DNA of 64,000 bases, from the NCBI GenBank assembly GCA_030373145.1, contig JAUCZK010000008.1:1-64000 (forward strand). The letters are read 5' to 3'. Made by a program: the position numbers and the translations under genes. This document shows positions 34,743 through 45,012 of this stretch, piece by piece. The stretch is from Cyanobium sp. CZS48M (GTDB lineage Bacteria > Cyanobacteriota > Cyanobacteriia > PCC-6307 > Cyanobiaceae). The notes beneath the pieces are model-generated. The model saw only the letters and a program-made list of their open reading frames with translations, did not search any database and was not told the DNA's origin. Numbering within the stretch: the stretch's first letter is position 1; every line of letters starts with the position of its first letter.

Positions 34743-36226
34743 GCCCGCCGCGCTGGTTGTTCTGGCACCGCCGCGATCTGCGCCTGGCCGACAATCTGGG
34801 ACTGGCCGCCGCTGCCCGCGCCACTGCTGCCGTCAGCGGCGTGTTCGTCTTTGATCCGGCTCTGCTGGACGCCCCCGATCTCTCCCCGGCCCGGCTCTGG
34901 TTCCTGAGCGAGAGCCTGCGGGAGCTGCAGGAGCGCTGGCGGCAGGCCGGCTCCCGGCTGTTGCTGCTGCGGGGTGATCCGGCCGTGGTGCTGCCGCAGC
35001 TGGCTCAGGCCAGCGGCGCTGAGGTGGTGGCCTGGAACCGCGATGTGGAGCCCTGTGGCCGTGCCCGTGATCGCCGGGTGGCTGAGGCCCTGCGCGCCGG
35101 CGGCTGCAAGCTTCTCGCCGACTGGGACCAGCTGCTGGTGCCCCCCGATGCCCTGGCCACCGGCGCCGGCGATCCCTACCGGGTCTATGGCCCCTACCTG
35201 CGCTCCTGGCGCCGGCGGATCGAGCTGGCCGGCGCTGAAGCCTGCGCGCCCGTGGCCGCACCGGCGGGTCTGATCGATCTCGACCCAGCCGCCCTTCCCG
35301 CCGAGGGCCGTCGGCTCTGGGATCAGCTGAGCTGGCTCAAGGCCGTGCCCTGCCCTGGCGATGGCCTTCCCGGTGCCGCCTTCACCGGCGCGGATCTCTG
35401 CCCCTGCCGTCCCGGTGAGGTCGCCGCCGCCGCCCAGCTGGCCGCCTTCGCCGATGGGCCCCTGCTGGGCTATGAACCGGGGCGAAATCTGCCGGCGGAG
35501 CCGGGCACCTCAGGCCTGAGCGCGGCGCTCTGCTTCGGCACGCTCAGCCCCCGCCAGGCCTGGGCCGCCGCCCAGGAGCAGCGCCCCCGGGCCCGCAGCG
35601 AGGAGGAGCACCAGGCGATCACGGTCTGGGAGCAGGAACTGGCCTGGCGCGAGTTCTATCAGCAGGCTCTGTTCCATTTCCCCGCTCTGGCGGATGGGCC
35701 CTATCGCCCCCAGTGGCGCCACTTCCCCTGGGAGAACGACGAGGGCCGCTTCGCCGCCTGGTGCGACGGCCTCACCGGCGTGCCGATCGTGGATGCCGCC
35801 ATGCGCCAGCTGCAGGAGTCGGGCTGGATGCACAACCGCTGCCGCATGATCGTGGCCTCTTTCCTGGTGAAGGATCTGATCGTGGACTGGCGCTGGGGTG
35901 AACGCCAGTTCATGCGCCTGTTGGTGGACGGTGATCTGGCGGCCAACAACGGCGGCTGGCAGTGGAGTGCCAGCAGCGGCATGGACCCCAAGCCGCTGCG
36001 GATCTTCAACCCCTACACCCAGGCGGCCCGCTTCGATCCCGAGGCCACCTACATCCGCCGCTGGTTGCCCGAACTCGCGCGGGTGGCCACAGCTGATTTG
36101 ATCCGTGGCGAAATCGCCCCCCTGGAGCGCCGGGGGTACCCGGGCCCGATCGTGAACCACAAGACGCAGCAGGCCCGCTTCAAGACCATCCACGCGGCCT
36201 CGGTGGCCTCCGCGCCGATGGCTTAA
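34739..36226 (+). CDS. phr: Deoxyribodipyrimidine photolyase
   Basis: LFWHRRDLRLADNLGL..; WEQELAWREFYQQALFHFP; MRQLQESGWMHNRCRMIVASFLVKDLIVDWRWGE..NNGGWQWSASSGMDP. Confidence 0.93.
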   Translation: MSPPRWLFWHRRDLRLADNLGLAAAARATAAVSGVFVFDPALLDAPDLSPARLWFLSESLRELQERWRQAGSRLLLLRGDPAVVLPQLAQASGAEVVAWNRDVEPCGRARDRRVAEALRAGGCKLLADWDQLLVPPDALATGAGDPYRVYGPYLRSWRRRIELAGAEACAPVAAPAGLIDLDPAALPAEGRRLWDQLSWLKAVPCPGDGLPGAAFTGADLCPCRPGEVAAAAQLAAFADGPLLGYEPGRNLPAEPGTSGLSAALCFGTLSPRQAWAAAQEQRPRARSEEEHQAITVWEQELAWREFYQQALFHFPALADGPYRPQWRHFPWENDEGRFAAWCDGLTGVPIVDAAMRQLQESGWMHNRCRMIVASFLVKDLIVDWRWGERQFMRLLVDGDLAANNGGWQWSASSGMDPKPLRIFNPYTQAARFDPEATYIRRWLPELARVATADLIRGEIAPLERRGYPGPIVNHKTQQARFKTIHAASVASAPMA

Positions 36227-36236
36227 GGGTGGCGTC

Positions 36237-37442
36237 TCAGGAGGCCAGGCTGAGGGGTTGAGCCACCAGCTGGCGCAGCACGGCCGTCACGGTGGCCTGC
36301 TGGGCGGCGCTCAGTTCCGGGAAGATCGGCAGGCTCAGCACCTCGGCGGTGAGCCGCTCGGTGATCGGCAGGCTGCCGGGCCCGTAGCCCAGCTGGGCGT
36401 AGGCCGGCTGGCGGTGGATCGGAATCGGGTAATAGATGATCGTGTTGACGCCGGCTTCGGCCAGGGTCTGCTTCAGCCAGTCGCGGCAGCAGCTCTCCGG
36501 CAGGCCATAGGTGGCGCTGTCGCTGGAGGGCTGGCAACCGCCGCCGCAGCCCGCCTGGGCCGATGGGCAGCGGGGAATGCGCACCACGAACTGGTTCCAG
36601 CTGTGGCCGCCGGGGCCCGCCGCCGGCAGCACCAGCCCCTGCAGATCAGCCAGCTCGCTGCGGTAGGTGCTCGCCAGCTGCTGCCGCCGCTCCACCCAGC
36701 CGGGCAGGTGGGGCAGTTTCACGGAGAGCACCGCCGCCTGCATGGCGTCGAGGCGGCTGTTGTATCCCAGCGATGTGTGCAGGTAACGGCGCGGCATGCC
36801 GTGCACCGCCAGCTCACGGATGCGGGCGGCCAGCTGCGGATCCCGGCAGGTGACCGCACCGCCGTCGCCGGCAGCGCCGAGGTTCTTGGTGGGGAAGAAG
36901 CTGAAGCAGCCCGCATCGCCCCAGCCGCCCACCGGCCGGCCGGCCCAGCTGGCGCCGGTGGCCTGGGCGCAGTCCTCGATCACCAGCAGCTGGTGGGCGG
37001 CGGCGATCTGCCCCAGCCGCTCCATGTCCACCGGCCGTCCGAACAGGTGCACCGGCATCACCGCCTTCGTGGCGGGGGTGAGTGCCGCCTCGATGCGCTC
37101 GAGATCGATCAGGTAGGTGGACTCCTCCACATCCACAAACACCGGCGTGGCGCCCACGGCGCTGATCGCTTCGGCGGTGGCGAAGAAGCTGAAGGAGCTG
37201 GTGATCACCTCATCGCCCTCGCCGATGCCCAGACCCCTCAGGGCCAGCACCAGGGCGTCGGTGCCGCTGTTGCAGCCGATGGCGTGGGGAACGCCCACGG
37301 CCTCGGCGAACTGTTGCTCGAAGCGGGCAATCGTGGCGCCCCCGATGTATTGCCCGCTGCGCAACACCTGCAGAACGGCGTCTTCGAGGGCCTCACCCAG
37401 TTGATGAAGCTGCTCGGTGAGATCGAAGGGGGGCACCTGCAT
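36237..37442 (-). CDS. DegT/DnrJ/EryC1/StrS aminotransferase family
   Basis: SGTDALVLALRGLGIGEGDEVITSSFSFFATAEAI..VIEDCAQATGA..CFSFFPTKNLGAAGDGG; first plausible Met is MQVPPFDL. Confidence 0.92.
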   Translation of the reverse strand: MQVPPFDLTEQLHQLGEALEDAVLQVLRSGQYIGGATIARFEQQFAEAVGVPHAIGCNSGTDALVLALRGLGIGEGDEVITSSFSFFATAEAISAVGATPVFVDVEESTYLIDLERIEAALTPATKAVMPVHLFGRPVDMERLGQIAAAHQLLVIEDCAQATGASWAGRPVGGWGDAGCFSFFPTKNLGAAGDGGAVTCRDPQLAARIRELAVHGMPRRYLHTSLGYNSRLDAMQAAVLSVKLPHLPGWVERRQQLASTYRSELADLQGLVLPAAGPGGHSWNQFVVRIPRCPSAQAGCGGGCQPSSDSATYGLPESCCRDWLKQTLAEAGVNTIIYYPIPIHRQPAYAQLGYGPGSLPITERLTAEVLSLPIFPELSAAQQATVTAVLRQLVAQPLSLAS

Positions 37443-37469
37443 GGGAGCAACCTTAAGCCCCTTCAAGGG

Positions 37470-38039
37470 TCAGGCCCAGGTCGGCTCCAGCCCCGGGTGC
37501 CACTTGATGTTGCAACCGATTGCAGGCTTTTGCTCCCGCTCCAGCGGCTGCCCCGCCAGCAGTGAATCAAGGGCCGATCTCAGGTCGGCGCCATCGGGCG
37601 GTTGGCTGTTGCCCGGGCGGCTGTCATCGAGCTGGCCGCGGTACACCAGCCGCTGGTTGGCATCGAACAGAAACAGATCCGGAGTGCAGGCCGCCTTGAA
37701 CGCCTGGGCCGCGCTCTGCTCCGGATCCAGCAGGTAGGGGAAGTTCCAGCCGCAGCGGCGGCGCTGCTCCGCCAGCTGCTGCGGCCCGTCCTGGGGGTGG
37801 GTGATCAGGCTGTTGCTGGCGATCGCCAGGATCGTGATCCGGTCGCTGTAGTCGCGATCGATCCGGCTCAGCTCCGCCTCGATGTGTTTCACAAAGGGGC
37901 AGTGGGCGCAGAGGAACAGCACCAGCAGGGGCCGCGGCGGCAGTCCGCTGCTGCTCACCAGCTCCCCATCGGTGCTCTCCAGCGCGAAACCGGGCAAAGG
38001 ATGCTCCAGCGGCAGCATCGTCGAGGGAGTCAGGGCCAT
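37470..38039 (-). CDS. Thioredoxin/peroxiredoxin-like protein
   Basis: LLVLFLCAHCPFVKHIEAELSRI..ACTPDLFLFDANQRLVYRGQLDDSRP. Confidence 0.85.
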   Translation of the reverse strand: MALTPSTMLPLEHPLPGFALESTDGELVSSSGLPPRPLLVLFLCAHCPFVKHIEAELSRIDRDYSDRITILAIASNSLITHPQDGPQQLAEQRRRCGWNFPYLLDPEQSAAQAFKAACTPDLFLFDANQRLVYRGQLDDSRPGNSQPPDGADLRSALDSLLAGQPLEREQKPAIGCNIKWHPGLEPTWA

Positions 38040-38069
38040 GGATCGACCGTTGCTGCGCTGAACACTGAA

Positions 38070-38657
38070 GTGATTGTGGCGTCCACGGCCGCGGTGGGAC
38101 CGGGGCAGGATCCCCCCACCCGCATCCAGCCCTTGGCCCGGCCCCCCCACCGTCTGGCATCCCTCCTGCTGGCGCTGGCTGCCCTGGCGACGTTGACTGC
38201 CGTGGCCGCCTGCGTGCCCGCTGCCCGCCGCCCCACCTGGCGCCTCTTTCCCCTGCAGCGGCAGCAGCCCCACGACGGCCTGGCGGTGGTCAACCAGCCC
38301 GATGGCTATGGGCTGCACATCTGGCTCGAAACCGACACCCGCCGTCAGGGTGTCTGCCAGCCCCGCTGGCTGCCGGATGCGGCGCGACTGTTCAACGGCA
38401 ACGGCAGTCACCCGTTCAGCTCCGGCCTGGCCAGCCGCGAGGAGTTCTTCGCCGCCGTGGCCCGCCGTGACGTGCGCAGCGCCTTGCGCAGGGAACTGGA
38501 AGCCCTCTGCCTCAGCCGCGCTCCGCGCAGCAGCTGGGAGTGGATCGAGCCACCCCGCAATCCATCCCAGGTGAAGGTGGAGAAACTGCCGATGCTCGAA
38601 GAGAAGGATCTGCTCACCGATCCCGAAACGATCCGTGAGCAGGAGGACCAGCCCTAG
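38070..38657 (+). CDS. Putative lipoprotein/secreted protein
   Basis: Hydrophobic N-region LASLLLALAALATLTAVAACVP; about 195 aa. Confidence 0.55.
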   Translation: MIVASTAAVGPGQDPPTRIQPLARPPHRLASLLLALAALATLTAVAACVPAARRPTWRLFPLQRQQPHDGLAVVNQPDGYGLHIWLETDTRRQGVCQPRWLPDAARLFNGNGSHPFSSGLASREEFFAAVARRDVRSALRRELEALCLSRAPRSSWEWIEPPRNPSQVKVEKLPMLEEKDLLTDPETIREQEDQP

Positions 38658-38663
38658 GGAGGT

Positions 38664-39350
38664 TCAGAGCAGGGCCAGGCTGCCGGCGTAGCCCTCCGGC
38701 AGGTGCAGATCGTGCAACTCCAGGCCTGGTGGTGGTGGGGCGCCGGCTGCGGCCAGGCCGAGTCCCGTCGCTTTCAGGCCCGCCTCCAGGCGGCACCAGT
38801 GCTGCAGGAAGCCGCCGAGCTGCTGCTCCGCCGGCAGCGCCTCGAGGGCCTCAAGGCAGCCGCTTGGCAGGTGGCGCCTGGCGATCGGCCGCCAGTTCAG
38901 CCCCGGCCGCTGCCGCTCCACATCCACCCCTACCAGCCGCTCGGGGTGGAGGGCCAGCAGCACCAGCTCGCCCGAATGGGCCAGGTTGAACTGCAATGTG
39001 CTCTGGCCTCTCAGCCCCTCCAGGGCCGGCTTGCCCTGGGGCCCGAGGCGGAAGCCCAGGGCGGCGGGCTCCAGCCCCAGCGCCAGCCCCAGCTGCTGCC
39101 GCAGCAGGCCCCGGCCCAGCAGAAAACGGTCCTGGTCGTCGCGCTGACGCAGGCGTTGCAGCTGCTGATGCTCGTCGCCCGAGAGCAGCGCCAATAACTC
39201 CTGTCGCCGCTGGGGGGTGAGCCAGCCCCGCCCCGCCAGCCAGACCGTGGCCGGCAGCCCGGGGTGGTCCAGCCGGCGTGGCGAGGCCTGGGCGGGGTCG
39301 CCGGGGGCGGTGGGGTCGCGGAGGGCGGTGGGTTGGCTGGGATTGATCAC
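38664..39350 (-). CDS. 4'-phosphopantetheinyl transferase superfamily
   Basis: FNLAHSGELVLLALHPERLVGVDVERQRPGLNW..; GTG start overlaps upstream stop (GTGA). Confidence 0.85.
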   Translation of the reverse strand: MINPSQPTALRDPTAPGDPAQASPRRLDHPGLPATVWLAGRGWLTPQRRQELLALLSGDEHQQLQRLRQRDDQDRFLLGRGLLRQQLGLALGLEPAALGFRLGPQGKPALEGLRGQSTLQFNLAHSGELVLLALHPERLVGVDVERQRPGLNWRPIARRHLPSGCLEALEALPAEQQLGGFLQHWCRLEAGLKATGLGLAAAGAPPPPGLELHDLHLPEGYAGSLALL

Positions 39351-39796
39351 GAGAACGTGTCTGTCCCGGCGCGATCCGGCCGCAACCTGGGCCCGGCCAG
39401 CTTCCAGTAGCGGCTGAAGCGACGCAGATCCACCGGTTGCGGCAGCACCACGAAGGGTTCGGGCTCCAGCACCTGCAGGGGCAGGGCGGCGGCCACGCCG
39501 GCGGCGATCTCTCCCAGCTGCGGGTCCACCCAGGCGCTGGTCACCACCCCATCGGCCCGGTGACGGGCGGCGAAGGCCAGCACCTCCTCGGCCCCATCGC
39601 CCTGGCGGATCGTGACCGGCAGCTCCAGCAGGCACTCGTAGAGGAAGACGATCCGCTGGAGACTGATCGGCCCGGCGTCGCCCGCCAGCAGCCCCGGCTC
39701 GAAGACGAACAGGGCCGGCCGTCCCGGATGGGCCTGCAGGGCGGGATTGGCCGGGCCCAGGGCCTCGGCGTGGATCCAGAGCACCGGGCGCTCCAT
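39347..39796 (-). CDS. Photolyase-type N-terminal (alpha/beta) domain protein
   Basis: MERPVLWIHAEALGPANPALQAHPGRPALFVFEPGLLAGDAGPISLQRIVFLYECLLELPVTIRQGDGAEEVLAFAARHRADGVVTS. Confidence 0.75.
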   Translation of the reverse strand: MERPVLWIHAEALGPANPALQAHPGRPALFVFEPGLLAGDAGPISLQRIVFLYECLLELPVTIRQGDGAEEVLAFAARHRADGVVTSAWVDPQLGEIAAGVAAALPLQVLEPEPFVVLPQPVDLRRFSRYWKLAGPRLRPDRAGTDTFS

Positions 39797-39798
39797 GC

Positions 39799-40698
39799 TC
39801 AGTTCGCCTCGCCCTGGGGCGTGGGGAACAACTGGGCCTGCAGGGCCTCGTAGCTGGCCTCGAAGGGACAGGCCGCCGCGGCCGGACAGCCCGGGCAATG
39901 GCGCCCCGCGCCGAAGCGCTCCAGGTTGGCGCGGTTGAAGACGTAGGGCTTGGCGCTGAAGCTGCTGGCCACCCACTGCCAGCTGAGGTTGTTGCTGGCG
40001 GGATCGCCATCGAGCAGGTGGCGCAGGAACCAGCGGGCCCCCGCCTGCCAGCGCACCCGGCGCCAGTGCACCACGTAGGCGGCCAGCCACATCCGGGCGT
40101 GGTTGTGCAGCCAGCCGCGCTCGACCAGCTCGCGTGCGAAGGCATCGATGCAGGCCAGGCCCGTGCGGCCCTCGTCGATGTCGCCGGGCAACCCGGGCGC
40201 ATAGGCCGCCTCGGGGTGGCCGGTCTTGAGTGGCTCCAGGTTCTCCCAGAGGCCATCGCCCAGCCGGAGCCAGAGCCGCTGCCAGTAGTCGCGCCAGGCC
40301 AGCTCCTGCAGCAGCTTCTCGCTCACGGGCTCCGGCCCTGCGGTCATGCGTTGCTGCACCAGATCACGCACCTGCGCCAGGCTCACCACCCCATGGCGGA
40401 TGTAGGGGGAGAGGCCGCTCACGGCACCATCGAGGTGGTTGCGGCTGGCGGCGTAGCGCACCGGATCGAGGGCCTCCAGGGCTGCCAGAGCCGGCTTCGA
40501 GCCCCCCCGGATCGGGCTGGCGCCACCGCTGGCCTCGGGGAACCGAGCCGCCAGCTCCTGCACCAGGGCCTCGCGGCCTGGGAACCGGCGCGGCAGATCG
40601 CCGCTGTCTGCGGGCCAGCCCAGGGGCACGCCGGCGAGGCCCGCGGCGCTGGGCTGATCGGGGGCCGTCGGATCTGGCAGGGGAGCGGGTGCTGTCAT
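39799..40698 (-). CDS. Photolyase/cryptochrome FAD-binding domain protein
   Basis: LSPYIRHGVVSLAQVRD..EKLLQELAWRDYWQRLW..LHNHARMWLAAYVVHWRRV..HLLDGDPASNNLSWQWVASSFSAKPYVFNRANLERF. Confidence 0.88.
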   Translation of the reverse strand: MTAPAPLPDPTAPDQPSAAGLAGVPLGWPADSGDLPRRFPGREALVQELAARFPEASGGASPIRGGSKPALAALEALDPVRYAASRNHLDGAVSGLSPYIRHGVVSLAQVRDLVQQRMTAGPEPVSEKLLQELAWRDYWQRLWLRLGDGLWENLEPLKTGHPEAAYAPGLPGDIDEGRTGLACIDAFARELVERGWLHNHARMWLAAYVVHWRRVRWQAGARWFLRHLLDGDPASNNLSWQWVASSFSAKPYVFNRANLERFGAGRHCPGCPAAAACPFEASYEALQAQLFPTPQGEAN

Positions 40699-40790
40699 CG
40701 GCTGATGCGGGATGGGCTGGCTCGGGGCTGCCGGAAGCGGTGGAGGAGAATCCCCCCACTGTCCCCTGGCCGGTCCTCGGCATCTCCCCC

Positions 40791-41573
40791 ATGCTCCTCG
40801 ATCTGCGCGGCAAGAAGGCCCTTGTCACGGGCATCGCCAACAACCGCTCGATCGCCTGGGGCATCGCCCAGCAGCTGGTGGCTGCCGGCTGCGAGCTGGG
40901 GGTCACCTACCTGCCGGATGAGAAGGGCCGCTTTGAGGGCAAGGTGCGCGAGCTCACGGCGCCGCTGAACCCCAGCCTGTTCGAGCCGCTGAACGTGCAG
41001 GACCCGGCCCAGATCGAGGCGGTGTTCGAGCAGGTGAAGCAGCAGTGGGGCTCGATTGATGTGCTCGTGCACTGCCTGGCCTTTGCCGGCAAGGAGGAGC
41101 TGATCGGCAACTACTCCGACATCAGCCCCGAGGGCTTCGCCCGCGCCCTGGAGGTGAGCGCCTATTCCCTGGCGCCCCTCTGCCGCCACGCCAAGCCCCT
41201 GTTCAGTGAGGGGGCCAGCGTGATCACCCTCAGCTACCTGGGCGCCGAGCGGGCGATCCCCAACTACAACGTGATGGGCGTGGCCAAGGCGGCCCTGGAG
41301 GCCTCGGTGCGCTATCTGGCGGCCGAGCTGGGCCCCGAGAAGCAGGTGCGTGTCAATGCCATCAGCGCCGGCCCGATCCGCACCCTGGCCAGCTCCGCCA
41401 TCGGCGGCATCCTCGACATGATCCACAACGTCGAGGAGAAGGCGCCGCTCAAGCGCACCGTGACCCAGGACGAAGTGGGCACCACCGCCGCCTTCCTGGC
41501 CAGCCCCCTGGCCTCCGGCATCACTGGCCAGGTGATCTACGTGGATGCCGGCTATTGCATCACGGGGATGTGA
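40791..41573 (+). CDS. fabI: Enoyl-[acyl-carrier-protein] reductase
   Basis: LRGKKALVTGIANNRSIAWGIAQQLVAAG..; YLGAERAIPNYNVMGVAKAALEASVRYLA. Confidence 0.95.
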   Translation: MLLDLRGKKALVTGIANNRSIAWGIAQQLVAAGCELGVTYLPDEKGRFEGKVRELTAPLNPSLFEPLNVQDPAQIEAVFEQVKQQWGSIDVLVHCLAFAGKEELIGNYSDISPEGFARALEVSAYSLAPLCRHAKPLFSEGASVITLSYLGAERAIPNYNVMGVAKAALEASVRYLAAELGPEKQVRVNAISAGPIRTLASSAIGGILDMIHNVEEKAPLKRTVTQDEVGTTAAFLASPLASGITGQVIYVDAGYCITGM

Positions 41574-42249
41574 GCAGCGTCTCCGAGCGCATCGGCATCA
41601 CCGAACCCATCCAGTCGATGGTGGTGGTGTGCAGGTTGTAGAAGGCGGCCTCCACCTGCAGGCGGCCGCCGCGCATCAGGTCGGTGAGCAGCACGCTGGA
41701 ATCGACCAGGTTGCGGGCGGCGTTGAGGGTGTGGTGGCGGGAGGCCTGGTCCAGATCGTGGTGGCCGCCGAGGTTGATCAGCTCCATGCGCAACTGCCCC
41801 ACCAGCTGGGCCAGGCTCGGGGTGAGGGTGAGCGCCGGATTCAGGGCCGCCTCCACGGCGCCGCAGCGTTCATGGCCCAGCACCACGATCACGGGCACGC
41901 CCAGGTGGGCCACGGCGTACTCCAGCGAGGCGATCGCCGCGGTGGTGGAGAGGGTGCCGGCGTTGCGCACCACGAACAGGTCGCCGAAGCCCGTGTCGAA
42001 GAGCAGCTCCACCGGCACCCGCGAGTCGGCGCAGCCCAGCACCGCCGCGGTGGGGTGCTGGCCGTATTCCACCTCGAGCATGCGCTCGCGGCTGCTGTGG
42101 GGATGGAGCGATTCTCCCTCCAGGAAGCGCTGGTGGCCCGCTCGCAGCTCGGCGAGCACCGCCTGGGGACAGTTGTTCAAGCAGCGGCCGGATCGGTACT
42201 GGCGATTGTGGACCGATTCCGGTCTTTGGCTTCGGCATGATTGGTACAC
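41560..42249 (-). CDS. Beta-class carbonic anhydrase (start uncertain)
   Basis: [47 protein letters not shown]. Confidence 0.92.
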   Translation of the reverse strand: MYQSCRSQRPESVHNRQYRSGRCLNNCPQAVLAELRAGHQRFLEGESLHPHSSRERMLEVEYGQHPTAAVLGCADSRVPVELLFDTGFGDLFVVRNAGTLSTTAAIASLEYAVAHLGVPVIVVLGHERCGAVEAALNPALTLTPSLAQLVGQLRMELINLGGHHDLDQASRHHTLNAARNLVDSSVLLTDLMRGGRLQVEAAFYNLHTTTIDWMGSVMPMRSETLLTSP

Positions 42250-42266
42250 TCCCGCCCCATTGCCCT

Positions 42267-42914
42267 GTGTCCTCCCTTCCGGCCCTCGATCACGGCAGCC
42301 CCGGCGGCCGCAGCGGCACTGTCCACCGCGCCACCGGTGAAACCGATGTGCGCGTGCGCCTGGGCCTCGATGGCCGCGGCCGCTGCCGGGTGAACACCGG
42401 TGTGCCCTTCCTCGATCACATGCTCCACCAGCTCGCCAGCCACGGCCTGCTCGACCTGGAGATCAGCGCCGAGGGTGATACCCACATCGACGACCACCAC
42501 ACCAACGAGGACGTGGGCATCGCCGTGGGTCAGGCCCTGGCCCAGGCCCTGGGCAGCCGCAAGGGCATCCAGCGCTTCGGCCATTTCACCGCGCCCCTGG
42601 ATGAGGCGCTGGTGCAGGTGGTGCTGGATTGTTCCGGCCGCCCCCACCTCAGCTATGGCCTGGTGATCCCGGGCCAGCGCATCGGCACTTACGACACCGA
42701 ACTGGTGCGCGAGTTCTTCGTGGCGGTGGTCAACAACTCCGGGCTCACCCTGCACATCCGCCAGCTCGACGGCCTCAATTCGCACCACATCGTTGAGGCC
42801 TGCTTCAAGGCCTTTGGCCGGGCCCTGCGCCAGGCGGTGGAGCTGGATCCGCGCCGCTCCGGTGAGGTGCCCAGCAGCAAGGGTGTGCTCGAGCGGGCGG
42901 GCGCCCTGGGCTGA
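42267..42914 (+). CDS. hisB: Imidazoleglycerol-phosphate dehydratase
   Basis: [72 protein letters not shown]. Confidence 0.95.
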   Translation: MSSLPALDHGSPGGRSGTVHRATGETDVRVRLGLDGRGRCRVNTGVPFLDHMLHQLASHGLLDLEISAEGDTHIDDHHTNEDVGIAVGQALAQALGSRKGIQRFGHFTAPLDEALVQVVLDCSGRPHLSYGLVIPGQRIGTYDTELVREFFVAVVNNSGLTLHIRQLDGLNSHHIVEACFKAFGRALRQAVELDPRRSGEVPSSKGVLERAGALG

Positions 42915-42994
42915 GCCCACGGTCTGCGCAACCGCCCGATCGCATCGTCACACTCCGTTACGTGATGATGGGTGACTACTAGCGAGAAAGAGCG

Positions 42995-44524
42995 ATGACC
43001 ATTGCCCCCAGTCGACCCGAACCCAGCGAGGCCGCTGCCCTGTACGACCGTGCCGACTGGGCCAGTGCCTTCCGCAATGTGGGCAGCGAACTCAGCTCCG
43101 TGCCCCTGACCGCCGCCAGCGGCACCATCCCCACCGAGCTGAGCGGCAGCCTCTACCGCAATGGCCCCGGGCGGCTGGAGCGCGGCGGCCGCTGGGTGCA
43201 CCACCCCTTTGATGGCGACGGCATGATCACCGCCGTGCGCTTCGAGGCTGGCGCCGCCCAGCTCAGCAATCGCTTCGTGCGCACGGAGGGCTGGCTGGCG
43301 GAGGAGGCGGCCGACAAGGTGCTCTATCGCGGTGTCTTCGGCAGCCAGAAGCCCGGCGGCCCGCTCGCCAACGCCTTCGACCTGCGCCTCAAGAACATCG
43401 CCAACACCCATGTGGTGCGTCTGGGCGAGAAGCTGCTGGCCCTGTGGGAGGCCAGCTCCCCCCACAGCCTCGATCCCACCAGCCTCGAAACCGAAGGGCT
43501 GGAGCTACTCGGCGGCGTGCTCGCGGAGGGTGAGGCCTTCAGCGCTCACCCCCGCTTTGATCCCGGCCACCACGGCCAGCAGCGCATGGTCACCTTCGGC
43601 GTCAAGGCCGGTCCGCGCAGCACCATCCGCCTGATGGAGTTCGACGCCAGCCCCGGTGCCGCCGCCGGAACGCTGGTGGCGGACCAGAAGCGCAGCTTCA
43701 ACGGCTTCGCCTTCCTGCATGATTTCGCCATCACCGCCAACTGGGCGGTGTTCCTGCAGAACGCCATGGGCTTCAACCCGCTCGGCTTCGTGCTCGGCTG
43801 GAAGGGAGCCGCCCAGTGCCTTAACTCCAAGCCCGGCGAGCGGGGCCAGTTCTGGTTGATCCCCCGCTCGGGCGATGGCGAGCCGCTGCAGGTCAGCGCC
43901 CCTGAGGGTTTCGTCTTCCACCACCTCAATGCCTTCGAGGATCCCAGTGCCGGCACGGCCGGCCAGGTGGTGGTGGATTCGATCTTCTACGACGATTTCC
44001 CCACCATCGGCCCCGGCGTCGATTTCCGCGCCGTCGATTTCGAGAGCCTGCCGATCGGTCAGCTCAAGCGCTGCCGCATCGACCTGGCCAGCGGTGAGGT
44101 GAGCACGGAGCTGCTGGAGGAGCGCTGCTGCGAGTTCGCCATGGTCAACCCCCAGCGGGTGGGCCTTGAGGCTCGCTACGCCTGGATGGCGGTCACCGAG
44201 CAGGAGCGTGGCAATGCCCCGCTGCAGGCGATCGAGAAGCTGGATCTGATCAGCGGTGAACGCCGCCTCTGGAGCGCGGCCCCCCGCGGTTTCGTCAGTG
44301 AGCCCGTGATGGTGCCGCGCCCGCGGCCGGCGGCTGATCAAGCCGGCGGAGCTGAACCCTGCGCCGAAGACGACGGCTGGATCCTCTGCGTGGTCTGGAA
44401 CGGGGCCCGCTGCGCCAGCGACCTGGTGATCCTCAACGCCGCTGACCTCAGCGAGCAGGCAGTGCTGCCGATGCCCCTGGCCCTGCCCCACGGCCTGCAC
44501 GGCAGCTGGGCGGCCGAATCATGA
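42995..44524 (+). CDS. Carotenoid oxygenase
   Basis: LSGSLYRNGPGRLERGGRWVHHPFDGDGMITAVRFE..FLHDFAITANWAVFLQNAMGFNPLGF..FHHLNAFED. Confidence 0.92.
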   Translation: MTIAPSRPEPSEAAALYDRADWASAFRNVGSELSSVPLTAASGTIPTELSGSLYRNGPGRLERGGRWVHHPFDGDGMITAVRFEAGAAQLSNRFVRTEGWLAEEAADKVLYRGVFGSQKPGGPLANAFDLRLKNIANTHVVRLGEKLLALWEASSPHSLDPTSLETEGLELLGGVLAEGEAFSAHPRFDPGHHGQQRMVTFGVKAGPRSTIRLMEFDASPGAAAGTLVADQKRSFNGFAFLHDFAITANWAVFLQNAMGFNPLGFVLGWKGAAQCLNSKPGERGQFWLIPRSGDGEPLQVSAPEGFVFHHLNAFEDPSAGTAGQVVVDSIFYDDFPTIGPGVDFRAVDFESLPIGQLKRCRIDLASGEVSTELLEERCCEFAMVNPQRVGLEARYAWMAVTEQERGNAPLQAIEKLDLISGERRLWSAAPRGFVSEPVMVPRPRPAADQAGGAEPCAEDDGWILCVVWNGARCASDLVILNAADLSEQAVLPMPLALPHGLHGSWAAES

Positions 44525-45009
44525 GAACCGCCAATGGTCGCCCCCTCAGGCGTTTGGCGCTCCTGCTGGGCGCCCAGCTGCTGGCCTGGCTGCTGCTGCT
44601 CGGCCATCCCGGCGCTGCCCAGGCGTCGTTGCTGCATTTCTCCGGAGAGCCTCCGGCGGATCTCGGCCTGCTCGATGGACGGCTCAGGCCCTGCCCCAGC
44701 CCGGCCCACTGCGCGCGCCAGGACTGGACTCTGGCCGATCCCCAGGCGGCACTTCAGCAGCTGGCGCTGCAGCTGCAGGCCACCCCAGCGGTGCAGGTCG
44801 AAACCAGGCTGGACTCCCCGCAGCTCAGCTATCTGCATGCCACCGCTGAAAGCCAGCTGTTCGGCTTTGTCGATGATCTGGAGCTGGCGCTGGATCCCTC
44901 CGGCACCAGCCTTCAGGCGCGCTCGGAATCCCGCCTGGGCGATTCCGATCTGGGCGTGAACGCCCGCCGGCTCGAGCAATTGCGCCTCAGCCTCGACCCG
45001 GCGTCCTGA
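44521..45009 (+). CDS. DUF1499 family protein with signal peptide
   Basis: LLGHPGAAQAS..CPSPAHCARQDWTLADPQAALQQL..SYLHATAESQLFGFVDDLELALDPSGTSLQARSESRLGDSDLGVNARRLEQL. Confidence 0.85.
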   Translation: MRTANGRPLRRLALLLGAQLLAWLLLLGHPGAAQASLLHFSGEPPADLGLLDGRLRPCPSPAHCARQDWTLADPQAALQQLALQLQATPAVQVETRLDSPQLSYLHATAESQLFGFVDDLELALDPSGTSLQARSESRLGDSDLGVNARRLEQLRLSLDPAS

Positions 45010-45012
45010 GCC

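Noticed and set aside
36258-37565. 435-aa plus-strand ORF
   Set aside because: Antisense to the DegT-family aminotransferase.
38664-40256. 530-aa minus-strand ORF as one protein
   Set aside because: Only the C-terminal ~229 aa (Ppant transferase) is real; the rest is an out-of-frame reading of the split photolyase genes.
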